A DNA stretch of 64,000 bases from Dasania sp. GY-MA-18 (GTDB taxonomy: Bacteria; Pseudomonadota; Gammaproteobacteria; Pseudomonadales; Dasaniaceae). The DNA lies in contig NZ_JANHAP010000009.1 in assembly GCF_024734385.1 (NCBI RefSeq), positions 62,001 to 126,000 of the forward strand. The letters are read 5' to 3'. The position numbers and the translations under genes were made by a program. The number at the start of each line of letters is the position of its first letter. The stretch's first letter is position 1. Below are positions 46,639 through 55,095 of the stretch, one piece after another. Below the pieces are notes generated by a model. It searched no databases. It was not told where the DNA came from and saw only the letters and a program-made list of their open reading frames with translations.

Positions 46639-47685
46639 TTAGGTCGTCTCGTATTCAATTTCATTTCGTTTCTTATAAGTTGTGCTACTCCCTGAGTGCT
46701 TGCTTTTACTAATGGTCATCTTCCTTCCAAAGTCCTCTGGGTGTACGTATTCATAGATCTCTCTGTCTTTAAGTAAGCCGTTAATGTGAATTCCTGCTTG
46801 AGTAGAAAATGAATTAACGCCAACAACTGGCCGGGTTAAAGAGATGGGGATTTCTAGCATTTTAACTAGATCTTTTGATAGGGGATACAGCTTATCTAAA
46901 TTGATATTGGTGTATGCATTATATTGTTCTTTCTTATAATGTAAGACGGCAGCGAGCTGCTCGATTGGCGTATTTCCGCATCGCTCACCAATACCTAATA
47001 TTGTGGTTTGAATAGTGTTTGCCCCTGCTTCTATAGCTACTAAGGCATTAGCCAGGGCTAATCCAAGATCATCATGGAAATGACCTGATACATCTACGCT
47101 GTCATCAACTAGCGTTTTTATAAATTGTATATCTTTTGAAGCGTGGCTGGGTGTTGCGCAGCCTACAGTATCAGCATATACAACAGTTTGATATCCTGAA
47201 TCTTTAAGCGAGCATAAAATCTTTTCAAGATTTTCATGGCTGGCTCGAGATGAGTCTTCAAGGCCAAGTGATATCTCATTGAAGCCGCATTTTCTGGCTT
47301 TTTCTATTCCTCGTTTCGCATTTTCAATTTCATCTTCGATTGTATACCTTCTTTTCTTTTTTATATGTATATCTGATGAACTCAATAGCAACTGTAATTG
47401 AACATTCTCTTTGTTAGTAATGCATTTTGAAGTTGTTTTAATGTCACTATCAGTCGGTCTTGAAAAAACAGTGAGTGTTGGTCTCTCATCTATTACTGAT
47501 AGTGATTGACATAATTTGTAATCCGTTTCATTAGAAACAGGAAATCCTGCTTCAATATAATCAACATTCAGGTCGTGTATCCTTGTGAAGAGACGCAGCT
47601 TGTTGATGAAATTCATTTCATGACCTGGAGCTTGCTCACCATCCCGAAGAGTTGTGTCTAGTATTTTTATATGACGAACAGACAT
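46639..47685 (-). CDS. LeuA/homocitrate-synthase-like acyl-CoA condensing enzyme
   Basis: About 348 residues. The start at 47685 (MSVRHIKILDTTLRDGEQAPG) is preferred because AAGGAG lies about nine bases before it; an ATG at 47697 is too close. Motifs are TTLRDGEQAPG, GHFHDDLGLALANALVAIEAGA, and IGERCGNTPIEQLAAVL, so the catalytic TIM barrel is complete. The C-terminal regulatory LeuA domain is missing, as in homocitrate, citramalate and phosphonomethylmalate synthases. It condenses an acyl-CoA with a 2-oxo acid. First gene of the minus operon. Confidence 0.86.
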   Translation of the reverse strand: MSVRHIKILDTTLRDGEQAPGHEMNFINKLRLFTRIHDLNVDYIEAGFPVSNETDYKLCQSLSVIDERPTLTVFSRPTDSDIKTTSKCITNKENVQLQLLLSSSDIHIKKKRRYTIEDEIENAKRGIEKARKCGFNEISLGLEDSSRASHENLEKILCSLKDSGYQTVVYADTVGCATPSHASKDIQFIKTLVDDSVDVSGHFHDDLGLALANALVAIEAGANTIQTTILGIGERCGNTPIEQLAAVLHYKKEQYNAYTNINLDKLYPLSKDLVKMLEIPISLTRPVVGVNSFSTQAGIHINGLLKDREIYEYVHPEDFGRKMTISKSKHSGSSTTYKKRNEIEYETT

Positions 47686-47900
47686 CGTTACCATCTCCTT
47701 TTTCTTGTATATTTCTATTGGCTTCATGTCCAATTCATATAAAGGTATCAGCTCGTATAAAATTAAGCACTACCAAGTACTCTCGATATTCTCTTATTTT
47801 TATTAGGATAAATATTCTTAATAGATTTATTAGTTTATATAACTATCGCTTTGTTAAATTTTTCATTAGATTAGACGCTCAAACATTGCGGAGGTTAAAG
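47686..47900. promoter_or_regulatory. Divergent promoter region of the cargo operons
   Basis: A stretch of 215 AT-rich bases between the start codons of the LeuA-like gene (minus) and the citrate-synthase-like gene (plus). Both operons must start here, so it is the likely LysR target. A T-N11-A motif could be placed but several fit, so none is called. Confidence 0.6.
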
Positions 47901-49037
47901 ATGTCAGAAGTTAAGATTAATTCTGGTTTGGAAGGTGTTGTTGTTGGCGAGACAAAAATTTCAGACGTTGATGGTGTTGGTGGTCAGTTGTTTTATAGAG
48001 GTTATGATATTAATTACCTTGTTACCAGGAACTTCATTGATGTTTCATGGATGTTGGTTTTTGGTGATTGGCCGAGTAGTGATCAACATCAAGCATGCAA
48101 CCAGTTTTTATTGGACAACTGTATGCTGACAGAAGAGCAAAATAATCTTTTGATGGCGATGCCAAATAATATTCACCCAATGTTGGTTTTGCAGTCATTT
48201 GTTCCAACGCTTAGTCCTTCGGATATGGATTTAAGTAATCGTCCCTCGGAAGATGAAGATGCGTGTTTAGGACTATTCATTACAGCAAAGATAGCTGCTC
48301 TGATTTCATCGGTATACCGAAAGGATAATAATTTAGATCGAATAACCGCACTGGAAGGAAATACAATTAACGAGCGTTTTTTTTATCTGTTTCATGGCCG
48401 TTTGCCCAGTGATAGCGAGATCACAATCCTTGATTGTGTCCAGATTCTTCAAATGGAGCATGGGTTTAATGCGGGTACTTTTGCCGGCAGGGTTTGTTCT
48501 AGTACTAAGGCTCCCATCTCGTCAAGTATTTCTGCATCTATAGGTACGCTTTATGGTGTGTTGCATGGCGGGGCTGACGAAGCTGCTCTAGCGATGGCGG
48601 AGGATATAGGGAACTTAGATAATGTTGAACCCTATATTGACAAAATTTTATCCCAGGGCGGGAGAGTGATGGGAATGGGGCACAGAGAGTACAAGGTGGT
48701 GGACCCTAGGGCGAAAATACTCAAGCCTTTAGCAATGTCTCATTGTGAGGATGATGATGCCGAAAGCTTACTTAATATTCTTATTAGAGTTGAAGAAGTA
48801 TGTAGAAATCGTTTTTCTGAAAAAGGTAAAGATATTTGGGCAAACGTTGAGTTCTACAAAGGAGCCGTATTCAACAGTTTAGGAATTCCTAAGAAGTATT
48901 TTACTTCAATGTTCGCGATGAGTCGTGTCTATGGGTACGTTGCACATTTCTTAGAGTTCAAGAAGAACAGTCGATTAATCAGGCCAAAAGCACTCTATGT
49001 GGGAAAATATATTAACTCAAAAAGTAACATAGAATAG
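47901..49037 (+). CDS. Citrate/2-methylcitrate-synthase-like enzyme
   Basis: A protein of 378 residues from the ATG at 47901 with GGAGGT eight bases upstream; a longer upstream frame is not credible. Typical features: NSGLEGVVVGETKISDVDG...LFYRGYDINYL, MEHGFNAGTFAGRVCSSTKAPISSSISASIGTLYGVLHGGADEAAL (catalytic His), MGMGHREYKVVDPRAKIL (second His), and the closing RVYGYVAHFLEF. It forms a C-C bond between an acyl-CoA and a 2-oxo acid. A second condensing enzyme in one locus is notable. First gene of the plus operon. Confidence 0.88.
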   Translation: MSEVKINSGLEGVVVGETKISDVDGVGGQLFYRGYDINYLVTRNFIDVSWMLVFGDWPSSDQHQACNQFLLDNCMLTEEQNNLLMAMPNNIHPMLVLQSFVPTLSPSDMDLSNRPSEDEDACLGLFITAKIAALISSVYRKDNNLDRITALEGNTINERFFYLFHGRLPSDSEITILDCVQILQMEHGFNAGTFAGRVCSSTKAPISSSISASIGTLYGVLHGGADEAALAMAEDIGNLDNVEPYIDKILSQGGRVMGMGHREYKVVDPRAKILKPLAMSHCEDDDAESLLNILIRVEEVCRNRFSEKGKDIWANVEFYKGAVFNSLGIPKKYFTSMFAMSRVYGYVAHFLEFKKNSRLIRPKALYVGKYINSKSNIE

Positions 49038-49046
49038 CGATAAAAT

Positions 49047-50204
49047 ATGACACACTTTTATCTACTAATAGTACTTTCAGTCAGTATAAATATTGGTTTC
49101 GGTATGGTTGTGCCGATTATGCCATTGTTTCTCAGCTCATATGGTATACCTGAAACAATGTTAGGCTTGCCTTTTATTACGTTAGTAATTGGACGTATCA
49201 CGTCAAAGTACTTCGTAAGTGGTTTTGTTAGATGGAGGGGTTCCCAATGGGTTCTGTCTTTGTCATTTTTTTTATACACAGGTGTGTTTTTATCTTACAC
49301 ATATTTTGATTCATATTTTGCATTTATTCTTATTAGGTTCGTTGAAGGACTTGTCGAAGGTGCTGCAGTAATTTGTCTTAGTGATCTTGCAATGCATTTA
49401 ACAAAAGATAGAGATGACCGGGGAAAATGGATGGGTCTCTTTGGTTCTTCCTTTGGTGTAGGGATGATTCTTGGCCCATTTATTGGAGGGTTGGTAGTCT
49501 CTTATTTTGACTATCGAGCTGTTTTCTATGTTGGGGCTTTCATCGCTACAGTTGGTTTACTAATATCATTGTATGGCTGGATTTTTCACAGAATTGAAAC
49601 AAGAAAAAAAGTAAGCCAAAAATACAAACACCCTAACATTGTGCTATTAGCTGCATATATTCCAAGTATTATCAGACGGGCATCTCTTTTTAGTTTTATG
49701 ATAATTCTGCCATTTCACTTAGTAAATTATTTAAATTTTGATATTAATCAGGTCGGTAATATTTTTGCTTTAGCGGGAATTATTACTACTGTTCTAATGC
49801 CGTACACCGGTCGCTTATCGGATTACTTTAATGGAGTAAGTCTTTCTTTTTTTGCCTTGGTTATCATGGGTTGTTCGATATTGCTTATAGGTTTTGTAGA
49901 TTCTGAAATGTCTTTCATAATGCTGTTTGTTATAGAAACGTTGGCGTTTTCAGTCATGATGCCATCGGGATTGAAGGTGTTTGCAGATTTATCAGACTCT
50001 CTTGAAAACAGGATTGAGATAATAGGTTATCTAACAATTGTGACAGAAATAGTTACCTTGTTGATAGCGATTTTTATTCCATTGATTATTGCTAAAAATA
50101 CAACTTATGGCTTCCATTATTTAGGAGTTGCAGTTCTTTTTTCTTCGTTCGTATTTTATATATTTACAAGCAATCCATACAAAGAAGTTGGAATTAATAC
50201 ATGA
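49047..50204 (+). CDS. MFS transporter
   Basis: A protein of 385 residues with about 12 membrane helices. Loop motif A-like sequence is seen in LVIGRITSKYFV, and DRDDRGKWMGLFGSSFGVGMILGPFIGGLVVSYFDYRAVF is a classic major-facilitator helix 4-5 stretch. Probably a drug/metabolite exporter of the DHA1 kind. It lies nine bases after the citrate-synthase-like gene and overlaps the next gene by four bases. It may export the pathway product. Confidence 0.85.
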   Translation: MTHFYLLIVLSVSINIGFGMVVPIMPLFLSSYGIPETMLGLPFITLVIGRITSKYFVSGFVRWRGSQWVLSLSFFLYTGVFLSYTYFDSYFAFILIRFVEGLVEGAAVICLSDLAMHLTKDRDDRGKWMGLFGSSFGVGMILGPFIGGLVVSYFDYRAVFYVGAFIATVGLLISLYGWIFHRIETRKKVSQKYKHPNIVLLAAYIPSIIRRASLFSFMIILPFHLVNYLNFDINQVGNIFALAGIITTVLMPYTGRLSDYFNGVSLSFFALVIMGCSILLIGFVDSEMSFIMLFVIETLAFSVMMPSGLKVFADLSDSLENRIEIIGYLTIVTEIVTLLIAIFIPLIIAKNTTYGFHYLGVAVLFSSFVFYIFTSNPYKEVGINT

Positions 50205-50797
50205 ATAATATTGAGGTTATTATGAATATATGTGATAGACGATCAGCTATTAAGTTTTATGATTCGCCAGTTCCCGATGAAATCCAAGATAATCTTTTTG
50301 AATTCTTAAGTTCTGTCCCGGATCACAAGTCACTTAGGCCGTGGAGGTTTGTTGTTATAGATGTAAGTAGTTATGACGATATATGCGCTCGGTACAGAAA
50401 ATTGGCTGGCATTCAATGTGATCTTCCTAGTATTTCTATAGATATGCTTAATAGAAAGCTAAGGCGTTCGCCGCTCATTGTAATAGCTATTCTATCACCA
50501 GATATGAATAAAAAGGTGTCTTATCAGGATCAAATAATTTCCGCAGGTATTGCAGCTTACACAGTATCAATTTCCGCAATGACACTAGGACTTGGGTGCT
50601 TTTGGTCAACTGGAATTTTAACAAAATCAAAAATATTGAAGAATATTATTAATTTAGATAGTGGTGAGGAGATTATTGGTTTTCTAAATATAGGGTTTCC
50701 AATGCTTCTTAGTGAAAGGGATAGGAATATTAAAATTAATGATTTTGTGGAATATTTTAGTTTAACTACGGAGAGTTGTTATGGGGAAGAGATATAG
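50201..50797 (+). CDS. Nitroreductase-family flavoenzyme (YdjA-like)
   Basis: A protein of 198 residues: ICDRRSAIKFYDSPVPDEIQDNLFEFLSSVPDHKSLRPWRFVVI is the FMN-binding opening, and AGIAAYTVSISAMTLGLGCFWSTGIL the helix of the minimal-type nitroreductase fold. It probably uses FMN for a reduction or desaturation of a pathway intermediate. A second ATG at 50222 could be the true start. It overlaps the MFS stop by four bases and the HTH gene by 17. Confidence 0.8.
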   Translation: MNNIEVIMNICDRRSAIKFYDSPVPDEIQDNLFEFLSSVPDHKSLRPWRFVVIDVSSYDDICARYRKLAGIQCDLPSISIDMLNRKLRRSPLIVIAILSPDMNKKVSYQDQIISAGIAAYTVSISAMTLGLGCFWSTGILTKSKILKNIINLDSGEEIIGFLNIGFPMLLSERDRNIKINDFVEYFSLTTESCYGEEI

Positions 50798-51041
50798 TTC
50801 AGAAACTATTGTAAAAATAGTTATAGAAAAAAGAAGCGGGATACCAATACATCAAATATGTGAAAAGTATGCTATTAGTGAGTCGACATTTTATAGATGG
50901 CAGTCAGAATATGCCAGTCATATACATGATCAGTCAGATAATCAAATCGTGCGTAGGTCCATAGAGGAGTTGTTGGCAGATATAAGGCTAGAGGTTAATC
51001 TATTAAAGCGTCGGATAAGTAAATATGGATCCAGTGTCTAG
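50781..51041 (+). CDS. Small helix-turn-helix protein, transposase OrfA-like
   Basis: A protein of 86 residues: YSSETIVKIVIEKRSGIPIHQICEKYAISESTFYRWQSEYA is the IS3-type OrfA helix-turn-helix, followed by RRSIEELLADIRLEVNLLKRRISKYGSS, a leucine-zipper-like helix. No OrfB follows. It overlaps both neighbours by 17 bases (start inside the nitroreductase, end inside the outer-membrane gene), so it is embedded in the operon and probably captured as a regulator rather than an active transposase. Confidence 0.65.
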   Translation: MGKRYSSETIVKIVIEKRSGIPIHQICEKYAISESTFYRWQSEYASHIHDQSDNQIVRRSIEELLADIRLEVNLLKRRISKYGSSV

Positions 51042-51723
51042 CTTAATAAAATTCCAAAAACGACTCACGTTTCTTGTTTTACTTCTAGGTGTTTGTATTG
51101 TTTGTGATGCTAGGTCTATAACACGACTTCAGTTTAGGGAGGCTGAGAATGATGAGCAAACATTTGCTATAAGTAATTTTAGCTATTTCGATAGCGATAT
51201 ATATCTACTTGGCTTGTATGAATGTAGATGCAATAACTCTAACACTAATTCATTCGAAGGATATATGGGTTACCGGGGTTTTAAGGATTTAGGTTCTAAG
51301 ACGCCATTAGGCATAGTTGGTCGATATCAAGAGTGGTCAGATGGAAGTAGTAACTCTATAGGCGTTGAATATGTATTCAATCGAAATTCATTGATGTCTA
51401 ATTTTCTTAAGCAATACGATGTAAGCACATTTTTACAGTTTTTTATTAAGGATGGATACAGTGAAAGGGGAAAGGTTGAAATACAGCATTACTACAGCAT
51501 TAAGAATATATTATCTTCTCGATCATCTATAAGGGGATATAACATTATTCATGGTTATTCTTCAAACAGTGATAAATATGTATTAAATAGTTGGTTTGAT
51601 TATATTTATCGAATGAGTGATGATTTTGATTTATTGCTAAGGGTTTCTTACCTTTCAGATGATCTTCCTCAATCCGGAAGACAGGGTGTTGCGATTGAGT
51701 ATGGGGTTAGGGTTAATTTTTAG
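51025..51723 (+). CDS. Predicted outer-membrane beta-barrel protein
   Basis: A protein of 232 residues with an N-terminal hydrophobic signal (RLTFLVLLLGVCIVCDARS) and alternating aromatic strands throughout (YLLGLYECRC, FEGYMGYRGFKDLG, IGVEYVFNRNSL, IEYGVRVNF), ending with Phe, typical of outer-membrane proteins. No family was recognised. It overlaps the HTH gene and lies nine bases before phnD. It may be a channel for the substrate taken up by the ABC importer. The fold is inferred from the pattern. Confidence 0.6.
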   Translation: MDPVSSLIKFQKRLTFLVLLLGVCIVCDARSITRLQFREAENDEQTFAISNFSYFDSDIYLLGLYECRCNNSNTNSFEGYMGYRGFKDLGSKTPLGIVGRYQEWSDGSSNSIGVEYVFNRNSLMSNFLKQYDVSTFLQFFIKDGYSERGKVEIQHYYSIKNILSSRSSIRGYNIIHGYSSNSDKYVLNSWFDYIYRMSDDFDLLLRVSYLSDDLPQSGRQGVAIEYGVRVNF

Positions 51724-51732
51724 GGTGAGACT

Positions 51733-52596
51733 ATGAGTTATCATTTAATAAAAGTAGTTGCAGTATTATCGTTTGTTGTGTCGACGAATAGCTATGCCTC
51801 TGAGGCTGTTAGGATAGGTTTTGTTCCATCAAGAACATCTAATACTGTATCGGTATCGACAAAAGAGTTAGTTAATTATCTTAGTTCAAAGACAGGGTAT
51901 AGGGTTACTGCTACTACTCTGAGTAACTACTCATCTCTTGCGATTGCAATGAAGACAGAAAGGGTGGATTTAGCTTTTGTGGGTCCAATAAATTATCTTT
52001 TAATAATGAATATCACGGATGTTGATATTCTAAGTGCCTCCGTTCGCTATGGTAAAAAGGGGTATAGGGGCCTTTTAATAGTAAAGTCAGATAGTGATAT
52101 TCATAAAATTTCTGACCTTAAAGGCAAATCGATAGCCCTTGGCGATAGGTTGTCCGCATCCGGCTCTTTGTATCCTAAGTCAATCTTTAAAGAAAACAAT
52201 ATAGATCTAAAAGAGGATTTGAGAGCTGTTCATATTAGTAATCCCACATCAATCGTTATGTCTGTTTATAAGGGTAAAGTTGATGCAGGTGCAATCTTTC
52301 AGGACGCAAGATTAAATAAGGATCTTAAATATATAGCGCCAGATGTGATGAGTAAAACACGCGTTATATATACAACGAGTGTTATTCCTGCCGACTTGCA
52401 AATAATAAGAAGCAATGTTCCAGACGAGATAAAAAGTTCGTTGAAAAAAGCACTTTTAGATGCTTCCAAAGATCCCTATTCATCCCAGTGGCTATATGAA
52501 CTCTATGGTATCGAATCGCTAGAGCCTGCATTTCCAGAGGAGTATGAAAAATTAAAAGCTGTTATGAAGCATGTTGAGCCAGAGATATTTAAGTAA
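51733..52596 (+). CDS. phnD: Phosphonate/phosphite-type ABC binding protein (PhnD-like)
   Basis: A periplasmic protein of 287 residues: signal peptide (VVAVLSFVVSTNSYAS), VRIGFVPSRTSNTVSVS, VDLAFVGPINYLL, and KSIALGDRLSASGSLYPKSIF. The FGP-like VGP and the DxxSxSG-type loop form the anion site of PhnD/PtxB-like proteins. It leads a phnD-C-E set and lies 11 bases before phnC. The ligand is a phosphonate, phosphite or similar oxyanion by family; no C-P lyase genes are near. Confidence 0.85.
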   Translation: MSYHLIKVVAVLSFVVSTNSYASEAVRIGFVPSRTSNTVSVSTKELVNYLSSKTGYRVTATTLSNYSSLAIAMKTERVDLAFVGPINYLLIMNITDVDILSASVRYGKKGYRGLLIVKSDSDIHKISDLKGKSIALGDRLSASGSLYPKSIFKENNIDLKEDLRAVHISNPTSIVMSVYKGKVDAGAIFQDARLNKDLKYIAPDVMSKTRVIYTTSVIPADLQIIRSNVPDEIKSSLKKALLDASKDPYSSQWLYELYGIESLEPAFPEEYEKLKAVMKHVEPEIFK

Positions 52597-52607
52597 GGAT
52601 AAATCGT

Positions 52608-53339
52608 ATGGATATAAAAGTTAGTGGCCTTAAAGTCAAATATCCTCGCACATCAGGATATGCACTAGAGATTGATTCGCTTGAAATTCAACAGGGTACC
52701 TTTCTTGCTGTGATAGGTGAGTCAGGTTCTGGAAAGACTACTTTTTTAAAAGCACTGTCCGGACAAATTAAATGCTATACCGGATCTATAGATATAAAAA
52801 TAAAAGACGAAATGAATAATAGAGATCTATCTGCAAGCAAACATAGTTCTTTGATCTATCAAGGTGATGCTTTGTGCGATACCTTTAATGTTCTAGAGAA
52901 TGTTCTTATAGGAAGATTGAATCATCAATCACTGATAAGAAAGATTTTTATGCGTTACAGTAATCATGATATAGATGTAGCGCTTGAAGCTATTAGGAAA
53001 GTAGGGATGGAAAAATATGTCTTCCGAAAAGCTAGTGAATTGTCTGGAGGCCAGCGTCAGCGCGTATCAATAGCTAGAGCAATAGTTCAGGAAAAACCCA
53101 TTCTATTAGCAGATGAGCCTATTGCATCATTAGATCCAATTAATGCTGATCGTATAATTCAGCTGTTATCAGATTTGGCACATTGTGAAAATATGACTGT
53201 TATTGTTAACCTGCATCAGATGAATTTGGTGAATAAATATTTTAATAATATTCTCGGTCTCAAAAATGGAAAAATCCAATGTTGCTCAAAATATGGTGAT
53301 TTCAATCAAGCTGGTATGGTGGAAAAATTTTATGGGTAA
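52608..53339 (+). CDS. phnC: Phosphonate-type ABC ATPase (PhnC-like)
   Basis: A protein of 243 residues: Walker A GESGSGKTT, signature ELSGGQRQRVSIARAI, Walker B ILLADEPIASLDP, and the H-loop VIVNLHQMNL. Q-loop context LIYQGDALCDTFNVLENVLIG. It energises import through PhnE. The stop overlaps the start of phnE by eight bases. Normal length for PhnC. Confidence 0.88.
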   Translation: MDIKVSGLKVKYPRTSGYALEIDSLEIQQGTFLAVIGESGSGKTTFLKALSGQIKCYTGSIDIKIKDEMNNRDLSASKHSSLIYQGDALCDTFNVLENVLIGRLNHQSLIRKIFMRYSNHDIDVALEAIRKVGMEKYVFRKASELSGGQRQRVSIARAIVQEKPILLADEPIASLDPINADRIIQLLSDLAHCENMTVIVNLHQMNLVNKYFNNILGLKNGKIQCCSKYGDFNQAGMVEKFYG

Positions 53340-54390
53340 GCAATATTGGGGTCTGGATATAACGAAAATGCAGTTCCATATTGCAAGTGTTCCTGTAAAG
53401 CAGCGTGTTGATATAGCTCTTCTGATTTTTAGTTCGGTTTTAATTATGATACAAGATTTCAGTTTGTTGCTGATTGTATTCATGATTTCCTCCCTCGCAT
53501 ACCATATTGCACACTACCATTATGAGAGAAGTAGTCAGATCTTATTGGAGCAATACAGTGTTAGTAGCTCAGTTTCTTTGGGGGCGATAAGCAGATTGGC
53601 GTACCCGGTTTGGTGGATACCAGTACTTAATTGGAATTATATCCGTATTATGACAGCCATACTTGTTATTCATTATCTTTATAGGATCACAGAGTTTAGT
53701 GTTGACGAAATAGCTCATGGTGCACCAATAATACTAGACTTATTTCAAGGTTTGTTACGTCCAGATTTAACTCATTTATATGATGCAGTTTACATTTATG
53801 CTAGACAAACAATCGAGGTTGCATTACTTGGTACATTTATTGGTTTTTTTATCGCGATCCCATTAAGTATGCTTTGCGCTGATAATCTTATTAAGAAAGG
53901 TATTTTGGGTGCGGCTGTATATTATACGGTGCGGATGCTAGTAACTGTCATAAGGGCATTACCAACGTTTTTACTTGGTCTAATATTTGTAGCGATGGTG
54001 GGGTTAGGCCCTTTTCCAGGAGTGCTAGCAATCAGTATTTTCTCTGCTGGGATAATGGTTAAATTATTTTCTGAAACTTTTGAATCTTTACCTACAGAGA
54101 TGGCAGGTGTTGTTAAACGTTGCGGAGGTAATTGGGTAAACGTAATTTATTATCACTATATTCCAAAAGCAGCTCCATTGATTGTGGCGCAAACACTATA
54201 TTGCATGGAGATTAATATTCATAGTGCAACGGTTTTGGGATTAATTGGTGCAGAGGGAATAGGTTTGCCAATACATGAGTATCTGTCTGCTATGGCATTT
54301 TCCATCGCATCAGCGTATATATTGGTTACTGTCATTATGACTGTGTTAACGGATTACCTATCGGTTTATTTAAGGTCGAAGATATCATAA
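53332..54390 (+). CDS. phnE: Phosphonate-type ABC permease (PhnE-like)
   Basis: About 352 residues from the ATG at 53332 (MGKQYWGLDITKM); an upstream in-frame ATG at 53266 lies deep in phnC. Several membrane helices are visible. The cytoplasmic coupling loop is LPTEMAGVVKRCGGNWVNVIYYHYIPKAAPLIVAQTLY, and VLGLIGAEGIGLPIHEYLS is the family end motif. The N-terminal extension of about 90 residues with an extra hydrophobic pair is longer than in E. coli PhnE. It forms one transporter with PhnC and PhnD. Confidence 0.87.
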   Translation: MGKQYWGLDITKMQFHIASVPVKQRVDIALLIFSSVLIMIQDFSLLLIVFMISSLAYHIAHYHYERSSQILLEQYSVSSSVSLGAISRLAYPVWWIPVLNWNYIRIMTAILVIHYLYRITEFSVDEIAHGAPIILDLFQGLLRPDLTHLYDAVYIYARQTIEVALLGTFIGFFIAIPLSMLCADNLIKKGILGAAVYYTVRMLVTVIRALPTFLLGLIFVAMVGLGPFPGVLAISIFSAGIMVKLFSETFESLPTEMAGVVKRCGGNWVNVIYYHYIPKAAPLIVAQTLYCMEINIHSATVLGLIGAEGIGLPIHEYLSAMAFSIASAYILVTVIMTVLTDYLSVYLRSKIS

Positions 54391-54442
54391 TAGTTTTAAG
54401 GCTAATCAAACTAGGCCGATAGGATTTTTTTGAGGGGAATAA

Positions 54443-54979
54443 ATGAAAATTAAATTTATGGTTATATTCTTATTTTCAGGTTGCGCTTTTGCAGATGGAT
54501 TAGTTTTAGAGAGTAATGACCTAAAGGGGCAGTTGAATATTAAGCAGGTGCTATCAGGCTTCGGTTGTAACGGTGGAAATATATCCCCTCATCTCAGATG
54601 GGATAAGCCGCCTGAAGGAACAAAGAGCTTTGCTATAACTGTTTATGATAAGGACGCGCCGACTGGGAGTGGCTTTTGGCATTGGATTATGTTTGATATC
54701 CCCCATACTGTACTTGAGATTCCAGCTGCTACTGGAGGTAATGCTAAGAACAAAATGCTAAACGGAGCTATTCAAAGTACTACAAGTTTTGGAACAAAAG
54801 GTTATGGTGGTGCTTGTCCGCCTGTTGGCGACAGTCCCCATCAATATTTATTCACGGTATATGCATTGTCTGTACAAAAACTTGGGCTAGATGAGAGTGC
54901 TACCCCAGAACTCGTCGGTTACAGTCTTGAAGAAAATGTATTAGAGAAGGCATCTATTGTTACTTATTTGAGACGGTGA
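54443..54979 (+). CDS. PEBP/YbhB-family protein with signal peptide
   Basis: A protein of 178 residues: signal (IKFMVIFLFSGCAFA), then the phosphatidylethanolamine-binding-protein core: NGGNISPHLRWDKPPEGTKSFAITVYDKDAPTGSGFWHWIMFDIP and YGGACPPVGDSPHQYLFTVYALS. PEBPs bind phosphate or carboxylate groups in a pocket. It follows phnE by 52 bases and is the last gene of the plus operon. It may bind the same kind of anion as PhnD or be a bystander. Confidence 0.82.
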   Translation: MKIKFMVIFLFSGCAFADGLVLESNDLKGQLNIKQVLSGFGCNGGNISPHLRWDKPPEGTKSFAITVYDKDAPTGSGFWHWIMFDIPHTVLEIPAATGGNAKNKMLNGAIQSTTSFGTKGYGGACPPVGDSPHQYLFTVYALSVQKLGLDESATPELVGYSLEENVLEKASIVTYLRR

Positions 54980-55095
54980 TAAACGCGTAATCCTATGCAT
55001 GGGTATTGTTTTAATTGAAGGGTGCTTAGTCTTCTTAATGTGATAATCTATAATGTATGCAGCGTGTTATGTATTGGTAAGTTTTTAACGCGTGA

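Noticed and set aside
41458-54979. Idea that the cargo makes a phosphonate antibiotic
   Set aside because: No PEP mutase gene is present in the cluster, so only import and condensing-enzyme analogies support it. Kept as an analogy only.
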